From CAIYZT01 sp052387855 (GTDB taxonomy: Bacteria > Pseudomonadota > Alphaproteobacteria > Rhodobacterales > Rhodobacteraceae), in assembly GCA_052387855.1 (NCBI GenBank), contig JBQTIT010000050.1, positions 1-16,954 on the forward strand: a DNA stretch of 16,954 nt, given 5' to 3'. The notes below the pieces were generated by a model. It had not been told where the DNA came from and searched no databases. It saw only the letters and a list, made by a program, of their open reading frames with translations. How positions within the stretch are numbered: position 1 is the first letter of the stretch; every line of letters begins with the position of its first letter. Positions 1 to 7,363 of the stretch are shown one piece after another. A program made the translations under genes and the position numbers.

Positions 1-119
1 TGTGTTGCCGCAGCCCGGCGCCCCCAAACCCTCGGGGCCCCCCCCTAAACCCCCCCCCCCCCCCCGGGCGTCCCCGGGGCCCCCGGCCCGCCCCCGGGGC
101 GAGGTGTGCCTGATCCGCC
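1..119. other. C-rich low-complexity non-coding end, G-quadruplex-prone
   Basis: This stretch downstream of phoB holds no gene I can support. The plus strand carries an 8-C run (38-45), the bases TAAA, then a 16-C run (50-65), followed by several blocks of 4 to 5 C or G. On the minus strand, which is the phoB transcript sense, this reads as long G runs separated by TTTA, AGGG and TTTGGGGG, so G-quadruplex formation is plausible. The composition is far more extreme than in the neighbouring genes. A homopolymer of this length at the very edge of the window is also where length errors in assembly would be expected, so the exact count is uncertain. Confidence 0.6.
72..99 (-). terminator. GC hairpin downstream of phoB
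   Basis: CCCCGGGG at 72-79 and again at 92-99 is self-complementary and can form an 8-bp stem with a 12-nt loop, about 20 nt after the phoB stop codon. There is no U tract after it. A 16-G run follows on the transcript strand instead. It may end the pho-pst transcript or block exonuclease, but the regional C/G bias makes chance pairing likely. Confidence 0.3.
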
Positions 120-803
120 CTAGCCCAGCGCGTAGCCGGTTCCGCGCACCGTGCGCAGGGGATCGTTGCCGCCTGCGGCCATCAAGGACTTGCGCAGGCG
201 CCCGATGTGGACATCCACCGTGCGGCTGTCGACATAGATGTCGCGGCCCCAGACCCGGTCCAGCAGCGCCTCGCGGCTAAAGACCCGGCCGGGCCGCTCC
301 AGAAAGGTCGACAGCAGGCGAAATTCGGTCGGGCCAAGCTTGATCTCGGCCCCCGCCCGCGTCACGCGGTGGGTCTCGCTGTCCAGCCGCAGGTCCTGCC
401 ATTCCAGCACCATGCCCGAGGCGGCCGGCCGCACCCGGCGCAGATGGGCGCGCAGCCGCGCCATCAACTCGACCACCGAATAGGGCTTGATCACATAGTC
501 ATCGGCGCCGGTTTCAAGGCCCCGCACCTTGTCGACCTCTTCGGACCGCGCCGAAAGCATGATGATCGGAATGGCGCGCGTCTCGGGGCGCATCCGCAGA
601 CGGCGGCAGACCTCGATCCCCGACAGATGCGGCAGCATCCAGTCCAGCAGGATCAGGTCCGGCGGGCCCTCGGCGATCCGCTCCAGCGCCTCTTCTCCGT
701 CGCGGGCCGAGATCACCGCAAAGCCTTCGGCTTCGAGGTTGTAGCGCAGCACCTCGCGCTGCGCCGGCTCGTCCTCGACCAGAAGAACGCTGGGCTGGGT
801 CAT
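120..803 (-). CDS. phoB: Phosphate regulon response regulator PhoB
   Basis: This 227-residue OmpR/PhoB-family regulator is of normal length. The receiver domain (about 4-120) has the acidic pair E10/D11, the phosphoacceptor D54 in LILLDWMLP, S84 and K106 in the conserved IKPYS loop. A winged-helix DNA-binding domain (about 130-227) ends with the typical DSRTVDVHIGRLRKSL and VRGTGYAL segments. Phosphorylated by PhoR, it would bind Pho boxes such as the one before pstS and activate phosphate uptake genes. The ATG at 801-803 overlaps the phoU stop (ATGA), which points to translational coupling and fixes the start. It is the last gene of the phoR-pstSCAB-phoU-phoB set in this window. The family call is very secure. 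The PhoB name rests on the family match plus this context. Confidence 0.96.
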   Translation of the reverse strand: MTQPSVLLVEDEPAQREVLRYNLEAEGFAVISARDGEEALERIAEGPPDLILLDWMLPHLSGIEVCRRLRMRPETRAIPIIMLSARSEEVDKVRGLETGADDYVIKPYSVVELMARLRAHLRRVRPAASGMVLEWQDLRLDSETHRVTRAGAEIKLGPTEFRLLSTFLERPGRVFSREALLDRVWGRDIYVDSRTVDVHIGRLRKSLMAAGGNDPLRTVRGTGYALG

Positions 804-1510
804 TCGGCCGTCCCGCTGGAAACCGAATCGACCTTGGGCCGCGCCTCGTCCGGCATCTCGCCGGTCGTCAGGTAGATGATCTGCTCGGCGATCGAGGTGG
901 CGTGATCGCCGATCCGCTCGACGTTCTTGGCGATGAAATGCAGGTGCATGCAGGGCGTGATGTTGCGCGGGTCTTCCATCATGTGGGTCAGGAACTCGCG
1001 GAACAGGGCGTTGTACATCTGATCGACCTCGCGGTCGCGCTGGCGCACCTCTTCGGCCAGCTTGGCATCGCGCGCGATGAAGGCGTCCAGCGCGTCCTTG
1101 AGCAAGAGCCCGACCTGCCGCGACAGGCGCCGCAGCGCGCCCGCCGCCCCGGGAACCTGCGGCAGCGTCGACAGCACCTGGCTGCGTTTGGCCAGGTTCT
1201 TGGCATAGTCGCCGCAGCGCTCCAGGTTGGTGGCGATCTTGATCACCGCCAGCACGATGCGCAGGTCGGTGCCCATCGGCGCGCGCAGCGCGATCAGGCG
1301 GGCGCATTCTGCGTTGATCTCTTCCTCGATCGCGTCCACCGCCTTGTCGCCGGCGCGCACCCGCTCGGCCAGCTCGCCGTCCTGCGTCTCAAGCGCCTTG
1401 GCGGCATCGGCCAGCGCCGCCTCGACCATGCCGCCCATGCGCATGATCAGCGCCTGCACGGCCTCGAGGTCGCGGTCAAAGGCCCGCAGGATATGTTGGG
1501 AATTGTTCAT
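800..1510 (-). CDS. phoU: Phosphate signalling protein PhoU
   Basis: This 236-residue all-helical protein is made of two PhoU repeats. Each has the metal-binding ExxxD signature: NLERCGD (E97, D101) and NVERIGD (E198, D202). PhoU is a cytoplasmic modulator that links the Pst transporter to the PhoR kinase and keeps PhoB inactive when phosphate is plentiful. It may also restrain Pst flux. It starts 9 nt after pstB. Its ribosome-binding sequence AAGGGGG overlaps the pstB stop codon, and its own stop overlaps the phoB start, so the three genes are tightly coupled. Length and repeat structure are normal. Confidence 0.96.
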   Translation of the reverse strand: MNNSQHILRAFDRDLEAVQALIMRMGGMVEAALADAAKALETQDGELAERVRAGDKAVDAIEEEINAECARLIALRAPMGTDLRIVLAVIKIATNLERCGDYAKNLAKRSQVLSTLPQVPGAAGALRRLSRQVGLLLKDALDAFIARDAKLAEEVRQRDREVDQMYNALFREFLTHMMEDPRNITPCMHLHFIAKNVERIGDHATSIAEQIIYLTTGEMPDEARPKVDSVSSGTAE

Positions 1511-1519
1511 CTTGCCCCC

Positions 1520-2314
1520 TTAGCCGATCTTGCCGGTGATGTAGGATTCGGTCCGCGGATCCTTCGGGTTGGTAAAGATCTGCCCGGTCTGGCCATATTC
1601 GACCAGCGAGCCGAGGTGGAAAAACGCCGTGTGCTGGCTGACGCGCGCGGCCTGCTGCATCGAATGGGTCACGATCACCACCGAGAAATCGGCGCGCAGC
1701 TCGTCGATCAGCTCTTCGACCTGCGCCGTGGCGATCGGGTCCAGCGCCGAGCAGGGCTCGTCCATCAAGAGCACCTCGGGCGATGTCGCGATCGAGCGGG
1801 CGATGCAGAGCCGCTGCTGCTGGCCGCCCGACAGGCCGGTGCCCGGGGCTTGCAGGCGGTCCTTGACCTCGCCCCACAGCGCCGCGCGGCGCAGCGAGGT
1901 TTCCACGATCTGGTCAAGCTCGGCCTTGCTTGCCGTCATGCCGTGAATGCGCGGGCCATAGGCCACGTTGTCATAGATCGACTTGGGAAAGGGATTGGGC
2001 TTTTGAAACACCATCCCGACCTTGGCGCGCAGTTGCACCGGGTCGACCGACTTGTCGTAGATGTCCGCGCCCTCCATCCGGATCGACCCCTCGACCCGGC
2101 AGGCGGCGATGGTGTCGTTCATCCGGTTCAGGCAGCGCAGAAAGGTGGACTTGCCGCAACCCGAGGGGCCGATGAAGGCGGTCACGGCCCGGTCGCGGAT
2201 GTCGACGTTGACGTCCTTGATGGCATGGGTGGTGCCGTAATGCACCTGCACATGCCGGGCCTCGATCTTGTTCACGGTGCTGTCCACACGGCTCTCCATT
2301 CGAATGTCTTTCAT
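1520..2314 (-). CDS. pstB: Phosphate ABC transporter ATP-binding protein PstB
   Basis: This is the 264-residue ATPase of the high-affinity phosphate importer. It has Walker A GPSGCGKST (49-57), Q-loop Q104 in MVFQKPNPFP, the signature LSGGQQQR (161-168), Walker B VLLMDEP (181-187) and H-loop H217 in VTHSMQQ. The NPFPKSIYDNVAYGPRIHG segment is characteristic of PstB. I chose the ATG at 2314, after the pstA stop at 2331, with a purine-rich stretch upstream. A further in-frame ATG at 2347 would overlap pstA, and one at 2299 lacks a better ribosome site. It would dimerise beneath PstC/PstA on the inner membrane. Confidence 0.96.
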   Translation of the reverse strand: MKDIRMESRVDSTVNKIEARHVQVHYGTTHAIKDVNVDIRDRAVTAFIGPSGCGKSTFLRCLNRMNDTIAACRVEGSIRMEGADIYDKSVDPVQLRAKVGMVFQKPNPFPKSIYDNVAYGPRIHGMTASKAELDQIVETSLRRAALWGEVKDRLQAPGTGLSGGQQQRLCIARSIATSPEVLLMDEPCSALDPIATAQVEELIDELRADFSVVIVTHSMQQAARVSQHTAFFHLGSLVEYGQTGQIFTNPKDPRTESYITGKIG

Positions 2315-2330
2315 GGCTCTCTGCGCCCCC

Positions 2331-3626
2331 CTACCAGCGCCGCTCAAAGCGGCGGCGAAGCCAGATCGCCAGCCCGTTCATCATCACCAGAATCGTCAGC
2401 AGTACCAGGATCGCCGCCGAGGTCCGGCTGACAAAGCCGCGCTCGGGGCTGTCGGCCCAGATGAAGATCTGCGTCGGCAGCGCCGTGGCGCTGTCCAGCG
2501 GCGTCGCGGCGGCACTGGTCATGAAGGCGTTCATGCCGATCAAGAGCAGCGGCGCCGTCTCGCCGATGGCATGGGCCATGGCCAGGATCGTGCCGGTCAT
2601 CACCCCCGGCATCGCCAGTGGCAGGACATGGTGAAACACCACCTGCTGGCGCGATGCCCCGACCCCCAGCGCCGCCTCGCGGATCGAGGGCGGCACCGCC
2701 TTGAGCGCGGCGCGCGTGGCGATGATGATCGTCGGCAGCGAGATCAGCGCCAGCGTCAGCCCGCCCACCAGCGGCGAGCCGCGCGGCAGGCCGAACCAGT
2801 TCAGGAACACCGCCAGCGCCAGAAGGCCGAACACGACCGAGGGCACGGCGGCCAGATTGTTGATGTTCACCTCGATGAAGTCGCTCATCCGGTTGCGCGG
2901 CGCGAATTCTTCCAGATAGATCGCGGCGCCGATGCCAACGGGCAGCGCGATGGCAAAGCAGACCAGGAGCAGATAGCCGGTGCCGATGAAGGCGCCCTTG
3001 AGGCCGGCAAGTTCGGGAAAGCGCGAGTCCGCGTTGGTCATCAGCCCCCAGTTCACCGGCGCCGAGATGCGGCCGGCATCGGTCAGGCTGTCAAAGGCCA
3101 GGATCTGGGCATCGTCGACCCGCCGGTCGCCCTCGGCGGTGTTTCGGTCGATCAGGCCCTTGGAAAGCTGATCAAAGGGGTCCGAGACCGGAACCTTGAT
3201 GGTCAGCACCCCGCCGATCAGCGACGGATCGGCGATGACCGCATCGCGCACCATGTACTGCGCGCCGTCCGACAGGATCTCGCCCGCCGCTTTCAACCCG
3301 TCCTTGTCCAGATCGGGGAACATCTGCGCCACCGCCTCTTTCATGACGACGCGCCACTTGCTGCCAAAGATGTCGGCGGCATCGACGTTGTCGGCGCTGA
3401 TCGGCACCTCGATGGTCACATGGGTCTGGGTAAAGGCCTTGTAGCCCGTCGAGGCCAGCGAGGCCACCATCAGGGCCAGAAAGCCCAGGGCCAGCGAAAT
3501 CGAAACCACGCCGGCGACCTTGAGCCGGAACTCGGCCCGGCGGCGCTTGCGGATGCGCTCCACATAGGCCGGGGCGGTCCAGTCGAAACGCGCCCTGGTG
3601 TCGGCAGAGGGGGCCATGTCCGGCAT
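2331..3626 (-). CDS. pstA: Phosphate ABC transporter permease PstA
   Basis: This inner-membrane permease subunit has 431 residues, well above the roughly 300 of E. coli PstA. The extra length is N-terminal: a basic leader, a first membrane helix (about 37-60), then about 150 mostly polar residues (65-210). That region fits the DUF3333-type extension of alphaproteobacterial PstA and is probably periplasmic. The permease core follows, with IYLEEFAPRNR (236-246), VPSVVFG, the EAA-type loop around REAALGVGASRQQ (316-328) and HAIGETAPL. Four in-frame ATGs lie within 28 nt (3644, 3635, 3626, 3617). I chose 3626 because AGGA lies 8 nt ahead of it. A start at 3644 would overlap pstC by 8 nt and is also possible. 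Confidence 0.94.
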   Translation of the reverse strand: MPDMAPSADTRARFDWTAPAYVERIRKRRRAEFRLKVAGVVSISLALGFLALMVASLASTGYKAFTQTHVTIEVPISADNVDAADIFGSKWRVVMKEAVAQMFPDLDKDGLKAAGEILSDGAQYMVRDAVIADPSLIGGVLTIKVPVSDPFDQLSKGLIDRNTAEGDRRVDDAQILAFDSLTDAGRISAPVNWGLMTNADSRFPELAGLKGAFIGTGYLLLVCFAIALPVGIGAAIYLEEFAPRNRMSDFIEVNINNLAAVPSVVFGLLALAVFLNWFGLPRGSPLVGGLTLALISLPTIIIATRAALKAVPPSIREAALGVGASRQQVVFHHVLPLAMPGVMTGTILAMAHAIGETAPLLLIGMNAFMTSAAATPLDSATALPTQIFIWADSPERGFVSRTSAAILVLLTILVMMNGLAIWLRRRFERRW

Positions 3627-3636
3627 CGGGGGCATC

Positions 3637-5013
3637 CTAGTCATATTGTTCACGGTATTTCCGCACGATGCGGAGCGCAAAGATGTTGATGCAAAGCGTG
3701 ATCACGAAGAGCAGCGAGCCCAGCGCAAAGGCGGCCAGCGTCTTGGGATTGTCGAACTCGGTATCGCCGATCAGCAGGGTCACGATCTGCACCGTCACCG
3801 TGGTGACGCTGTCCAGCGGATTGATCGTCAGCTTGGCGATGATGCCGGCGGCCATGACCACGATCATCGTCTCGCCGATGGCGCGGCTGACAGCCAGCAG
3901 GACGCCGCCGACGATGCCGGGGATCGCGGCCGGAAACAGGACCTTGAGCATGGTCTCCCCCCGCGTCGCCCCCAGCGCCAGCGAGCCGTCGGCCAGCGAG
4001 CGCGGCACCGCCGACAGCGCGTCATCGGCAAAGGACGAGATGAAGGGGATCAGCATGATCGCCATGCACAGCCCCGCCGCCAGCGCCGTGGTGGGCGAGA
4101 CCGCCAGCCCCAGGCTTTCGCCCAGCCCGCGCAGAAAGGGCGCGACGACCAGGATGGCAAAGAAGCCGTAGACGATGGTCGGCACCCCGGCCAGAATCTC
4201 CAGCGTCGGCTTGACGAGGTTGCGCACTCGGCTTGAGGCGAATTCGTTGAGGTAGATGCCCGCGAACAGCCCGATCGGCACCGCAAGGCTCAGCGCGATC
4301 AGCATGACCAGGACCGAGCCCATGATGACCGGGATCACGCCAAAGGCGCCCTGCCCCGCGACCTGATCGGCACGGATGGCGATCTGCGGCTCCCAGCGCA
4401 GGCCAAAGAGAAACTCGTGCATCGGCACCAGGGAAAAGAACTTGATGCTCTCGAACACCAGCGACAGCACGATGCCGATGGTGGAAAAGATCGCGATGGT
4501 CGAGCAAAAGACCATCAGGCCCAGGAGCATCCGCTCGACCCCGTGCCGGGCGCGAAAGGCGGCCGAGACGCGGCTGCGGGCAAAGACCACGATTGCCGCC
4601 GACATCAGCGCGATGACGACCACCAGCGCCAGGCTGGCCGATGCAGAGCGCGCGACCAGCATCTCTGCCGCGTCCAGCTTCCAGGGCTCGGGTGTGCCAA
4701 AGACCTGCCCGCCCGCGATAGAGGTGATCTCGGCCTGGATCAGCGACACCTGGCCCAGGTCAAGCCCGTCCAGCACCCCGGCAGGCAGGGCGGACATCAC
4801 CGACCGCTCGACGATGGTCGGTTGCAGCGCCAGCCAGGCCAGAATGACGATGATGCCGGGGATCCCGACCAGAAGCGCCGAATAGGCGCCGTGAAAAGAC
4901 GTCAGGGAATGCAGACGCCCGCCGCCCGACTTGATCCCGTTCGCGGCCATCCGGTTCAGCCCGTAGCCGGCAGCGGTGGCGACAAGAAGGATGAGAAATG
5001 CAAGCCCGGTCAC
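3637..5013 (-). CDS. pstC: Phosphate ABC transporter permease PstC
   Basis: This 458-residue permease partner of PstA is longer than E. coli PstC (about 320). The N-terminal part has two membrane helices (about 2-18, 43-63), a polar stretch, and a third helix (about 126-146). It resembles the extension seen in alphaproteobacterial PstC (DUF3708-type). The transport core starts near residue 165 and includes IYLNEFASSRVR (253-264), EILAGVPTIVYG (272-283), the EAA loop with DGSLALGATRGET (342-354) and SRAIGETM (376-383). The start codon is GTG (5011-5013) with AAGGGG 6 nt upstream. It is separated from pstS by 61 nt holding a perfect hairpin. The last codons may overlap the next gene, depending on which pstA start is used. 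Confidence 0.95.
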   Translation of the reverse strand: MTGLAFLILLVATAAGYGLNRMAANGIKSGGGRLHSLTSFHGAYSALLVGIPGIIVILAWLALQPTIVERSVMSALPAGVLDGLDLGQVSLIQAEITSIAGGQVFGTPEPWKLDAAEMLVARSASASLALVVVIALMSAAIVVFARSRVSAAFRARHGVERMLLGLMVFCSTIAIFSTIGIVLSLVFESIKFFSLVPMHEFLFGLRWEPQIAIRADQVAGQGAFGVIPVIMGSVLVMLIALSLAVPIGLFAGIYLNEFASSRVRNLVKPTLEILAGVPTIVYGFFAILVVAPFLRGLGESLGLAVSPTTALAAGLCMAIMLIPFISSFADDALSAVPRSLADGSLALGATRGETMLKVLFPAAIPGIVGGVLLAVSRAIGETMIVVMAAGIIAKLTINPLDSVTTVTVQIVTLLIGDTEFDNPKTLAAFALGSLLFVITLCINIFALRIVRKYREQYD

Positions 5014-5035
5014 GTCGGCCCCTTTTCAAGATCGA

Positions 5036-5065
5036 CGCCGCCCGAGGCCTTGGCCCCGGGCGGCG
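5036..5065 (-). terminator. Perfect hairpin between pstS and pstC
   Basis: CGCCGCCCG (5036-5044) and CGGGCGGCG (5057-5065) form a perfect 9-bp GC stem with a 12-nt loop, right after the pstS stop (5075) and before the pstC ribosome site. There is no U tract. In binding-protein operons such stems usually stabilise the upstream mRNA or partly terminate, giving more PstS than membrane subunits. That role is inferred here. Confidence 0.6.
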
Positions 5066-5074
5066 CAGGTTGTC

Positions 5075-6130
5075 TTACTTCGCCGGAGCGGCCATGTTGA
5101 CGGCGTTGGTCAGCGCGTCCTGCACTTCGGCCAGCTTCTCGTCCGACAGCACGACCAGGCCGCGCTCGGACAGATAGCCGCCCGCGCCCATGGCGTCATC
5201 CGAGGAATAGGCCGCGAGGAATTCGTTCAGGCCCGGGATCACGCCGCGATGCGCGTTCTTGACGTAGAAGTAGAGCGGACGCGAGATCGGGTAGTCGAAC
5301 GAGGCGATGGTGTCCAGATCGGGCGCCACACCGCCAACCTTGACCGGCTTCAGCTTGTCGAGGTTCTCGTAGAGGAAGGAATAGCCGAAGATGCCGACGG
5401 CCGAGGGATCGGCCTCAAGACGCTGCACGATCAGGTTGTCGTTCTCGCCGGCTTCGACAAAGAGACCGTCCTGGCGCATGCGCGAGCAGTCTTCCTCGAC
5501 GAACTTGGCATAGGCATCCGCGTCGCCAGCCTCTTTCAGAGCCTTGGCAAAGTCGGTCGCGCCGCAGCCGACATGCATTGCCAGCTCGACAAAGGCGTCG
5601 CGGGTGCCCGAGGTGGGCGGCGGGCCATAGGCCAGGATCGGCGCAGCCGGCAGCGCGGCGTCGATGTCCGACCACATCTTGTAGGGGTTGTCGACCAGCG
5701 CGCCATCCATCGGAACCCTGGCGGCCAGCGCCAGGTAGACCTGGGTCAGCGACAGGTCGATGTCGGTGGCGTTGGCGCTCGACATGGCGATGGCCAGACC
5801 GTCATAGCCGATCAGCGCCTCGGTGATGTCGGTCACGCCGTTGGTGGCGCAAAGCTCGTGCTCCGACTTCTTCATCGCGCGCGAGGCGCCGGTGATGTCG
5901 GGATGGTCAGCGCCGACGCCGGCGCAGAACACCTTCATGCCGCCGCCGGTGCCGGTCGATTCGACCACCGGCGCCGCGCCGCCCTGGTTGGCGAATTCCT
6001 CGGCGACCGCCTGGGTATAGGGGAACACGGTGGACGAGCCGACGATGCGGATCTGGTCGCGCGCGGCGGCAACGCCGGCCGACAGCGCCAGAACGGCAAG
6101 GGTCGAGGTTGAAAGCTTCATGAGGGACAT
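5075..6130 (-). CDS. pstS: Periplasmic phosphate-binding protein PstS
   Basis: This is a 351-residue secreted solute-binding protein. It has a basic start, a hydrophobic core (about 9-20) and a likely signal-peptidase I site after A23 (VAAA-RDQ). The mature protein opens with the ligand-binding motif IRIVGSSTVFPY (27-38). It also has STGTGGGMKVF (58-68) and PTSGTRDAF (172-180), which supply phosphate-contacting residues in this family. It delivers phosphate to PstCA. The start at 6130 is chosen for GGAG 6 nt upstream. An in-frame ATG at 6121 has no such site, and longer readings would run back over the Pho box. A Pho box lies about 90 nt upstream. Confidence 0.96.
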   Translation of the reverse strand: MSLMKLSTSTLAVLALSAGVAAARDQIRIVGSSTVFPYTQAVAEEFANQGGAAPVVESTGTGGGMKVFCAGVGADHPDITGASRAMKKSEHELCATNGVTDITEALIGYDGLAIAMSSANATDIDLSLTQVYLALAARVPMDGALVDNPYKMWSDIDAALPAAPILAYGPPPTSGTRDAFVELAMHVGCGATDFAKALKEAGDADAYAKFVEEDCSRMRQDGLFVEAGENDNLIVQRLEADPSAVGIFGYSFLYENLDKLKPVKVGGVAPDLDTIASFDYPISRPLYFYVKNAHRGVIPGLNEFLAAYSSDDAMGAGGYLSERGLVVLSDEKLAEVQDALTNAVNMAAPAK

Positions 6131-6217
6131 CTGATTCTCCAGTCCTGTGGCAGAGCAAGTGGCAGCCCGAATGGCCGCCTCTCCCATGCCCGGATAGGGC
6201 GTGCGCGTTTCGCTTTT

Positions 6218-6246
6218 GCGACACATCTGTAACACTTTCATGACAG
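6218..6246 (-). promoter_or_regulatory. PhoB box before pstS
   Basis: On the minus strand the 18-mer CTGTCATGAAAGTGTTAC (6246-6229) matches the E. coli-type Pho box CTGTCATAAAACTGTCAC at 15 of 18 positions. A third, weaker 7-mer GTGTCGC (6224-6218) follows at the same 11-bp period, giving three head-to-tail repeats with 4-bp spacers (GAAA, AGAT). It begins 30 nt after the phoR stop and points toward pstS. I see no strong -10 at the expected distance. CTATCC near 6192-6197 is a weak candidate. Confidence 0.85.
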
Positions 6247-6275
6247 GGGTCCCCCGGACACCCTGGCCGCCCCGG

Positions 6276-7292
6276 TCAGCCAAGCGGCAGCAAGACACTG
6301 AACCGGCTGCCTTTTCCCGGCACGCTTTCAATCTCAAGCCGCCCGCGATGGCGGTTGACGATGTGCTTGACGATGGCCAGACCCAGACCCGTGCCGCCCT
6401 GCTCGCGCGCCCTGTGACCGTCCACGCGGTAGAATCGCTCGGTCAGGCGGGGCAGATGGCGCGGATCGATTCCCTCGCCGTGGTCGCTGACCGACAAACG
6501 CAGCATCTGCCCGCGCGGCCCCTCTTCGCGGCTCAGCGCGATGTCGACATGCCCCCCCCGCGCCGAGCCGTATTTGACCGCGTTCTCGATGAGGTTTGAC
6601 AGCACCTGCAGGATCTGGTCCCGGTCGGCCCGCGCGCGGTGCGCCGCCTCTGCCCCCGACAGGCGCAGATCGACCCCGGCCGCCTGCGCCATCGGTCCCA
6701 GCGCCGAGACCGCCTCGCGCGCCAGAAACGACAGATCCTCCTCGCGCTCGGGGCGCAGCCGTTCCTCGGCCTCGACCCGGCTCAGGTGCAAGAGATCCTG
6801 CACCAGCCGGCGCATCCGCTCGGCCTCGGCCGCCATGATCGACAGGAACCGGCCGCGCGCCTGCGGATCGTCCCGGGCCGGGCCGCGCAGCGTCTCGATG
6901 AACCCCAGAAGCGAGGTCAGGGGCGTGCGCAGCTCATGGCTGACATTGGCCACGAATTCGCGCCGCATCTGGTCCATCTGCGCCAGCGCGGTCTGGTCCT
7001 GAAACACGATGACGACCGAGCCGCCGACCGGGATCACCCGCGCCTGCAGCACGGTGTCCTGCGCCTGCTGCGCCAGAAAAACCTGCGCCTCCAGCACGCG
7101 CCGCTCGGCCCGGGCCCTGCCGATCGCGGCCAGAATCTCGGGCTGCCGCAGCGGAATGGCATAATGCCGGCCCAGCGCCTGCGCGCCGAACAGCTCTTGC
7201 GCGGCGGGGTTCAGCAGCGCCACGCGGTCATCGGGGCCGATGCGCAGCGCCGCCATCGGCAGCGCCGCCAGAACGGTGTCGTCAGTGTCCAT
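6276..7292 (-). CDS. phoR: Phosphate regulon sensor kinase PhoR, soluble form
   Basis: This 338-residue histidine kinase has an N-terminal PAS-like domain (about 5-100), a HisKA dimerisation domain with the phosphoacceptor H119 in VSHELRTPL, and a HATPase_c domain. The ATPase domain shows the N box (N233, N237), G1 DHGEG (270-274) and G2 GGTGLGL (299-305). It would phosphorylate PhoB when phosphate is scarce, under PhoU/Pst control. I see no hydrophobic segment long enough to cross the membrane, unlike E. coli PhoR, so the protein looks cytoplasmic. The ATG at 7290-7292 has AGAGG 4 nt upstream. It lies 71 nt after iolB and before the pstS Pho box. The PhoR assignment depends on its neighbours, while the kinase family is certain. 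Confidence 0.92.
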   Translation of the reverse strand: MDTDDTVLAALPMAALRIGPDDRVALLNPAAQELFGAQALGRHYAIPLRQPEILAAIGRARAERRVLEAQVFLAQQAQDTVLQARVIPVGGSVVIVFQDQTALAQMDQMRREFVANVSHELRTPLTSLLGFIETLRGPARDDPQARGRFLSIMAAEAERMRRLVQDLLHLSRVEAEERLRPEREEDLSFLAREAVSALGPMAQAAGVDLRLSGAEAAHRARADRDQILQVLSNLIENAVKYGSARGGHVDIALSREEGPRGQMLRLSVSDHGEGIDPRHLPRLTERFYRVDGHRAREQGGTGLGLAIVKHIVNRHRGRLEIESVPGKGSRFSVLLPLG

Positions 7293-7363
7293 GGCGCCTC
7301 TGCCGCTTTTGCATCATGCTTGGGACAAAGCCGCCCCCGGCGCAAGCCGGCATGCGCCGCCGC

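Noticed and set aside
38..65. CCCCTAAACCCC resembling a telomeric repeat
   Set aside because: A single TAAA between C runs is not a tandem array, and the rest of the window is bacterial chromosome.
902..2431. 509-codon plus-strand frame opposite phoU and pstB
   Set aside because: The composition is that of a shadow, and the true genes on the other strand have full motif sets.
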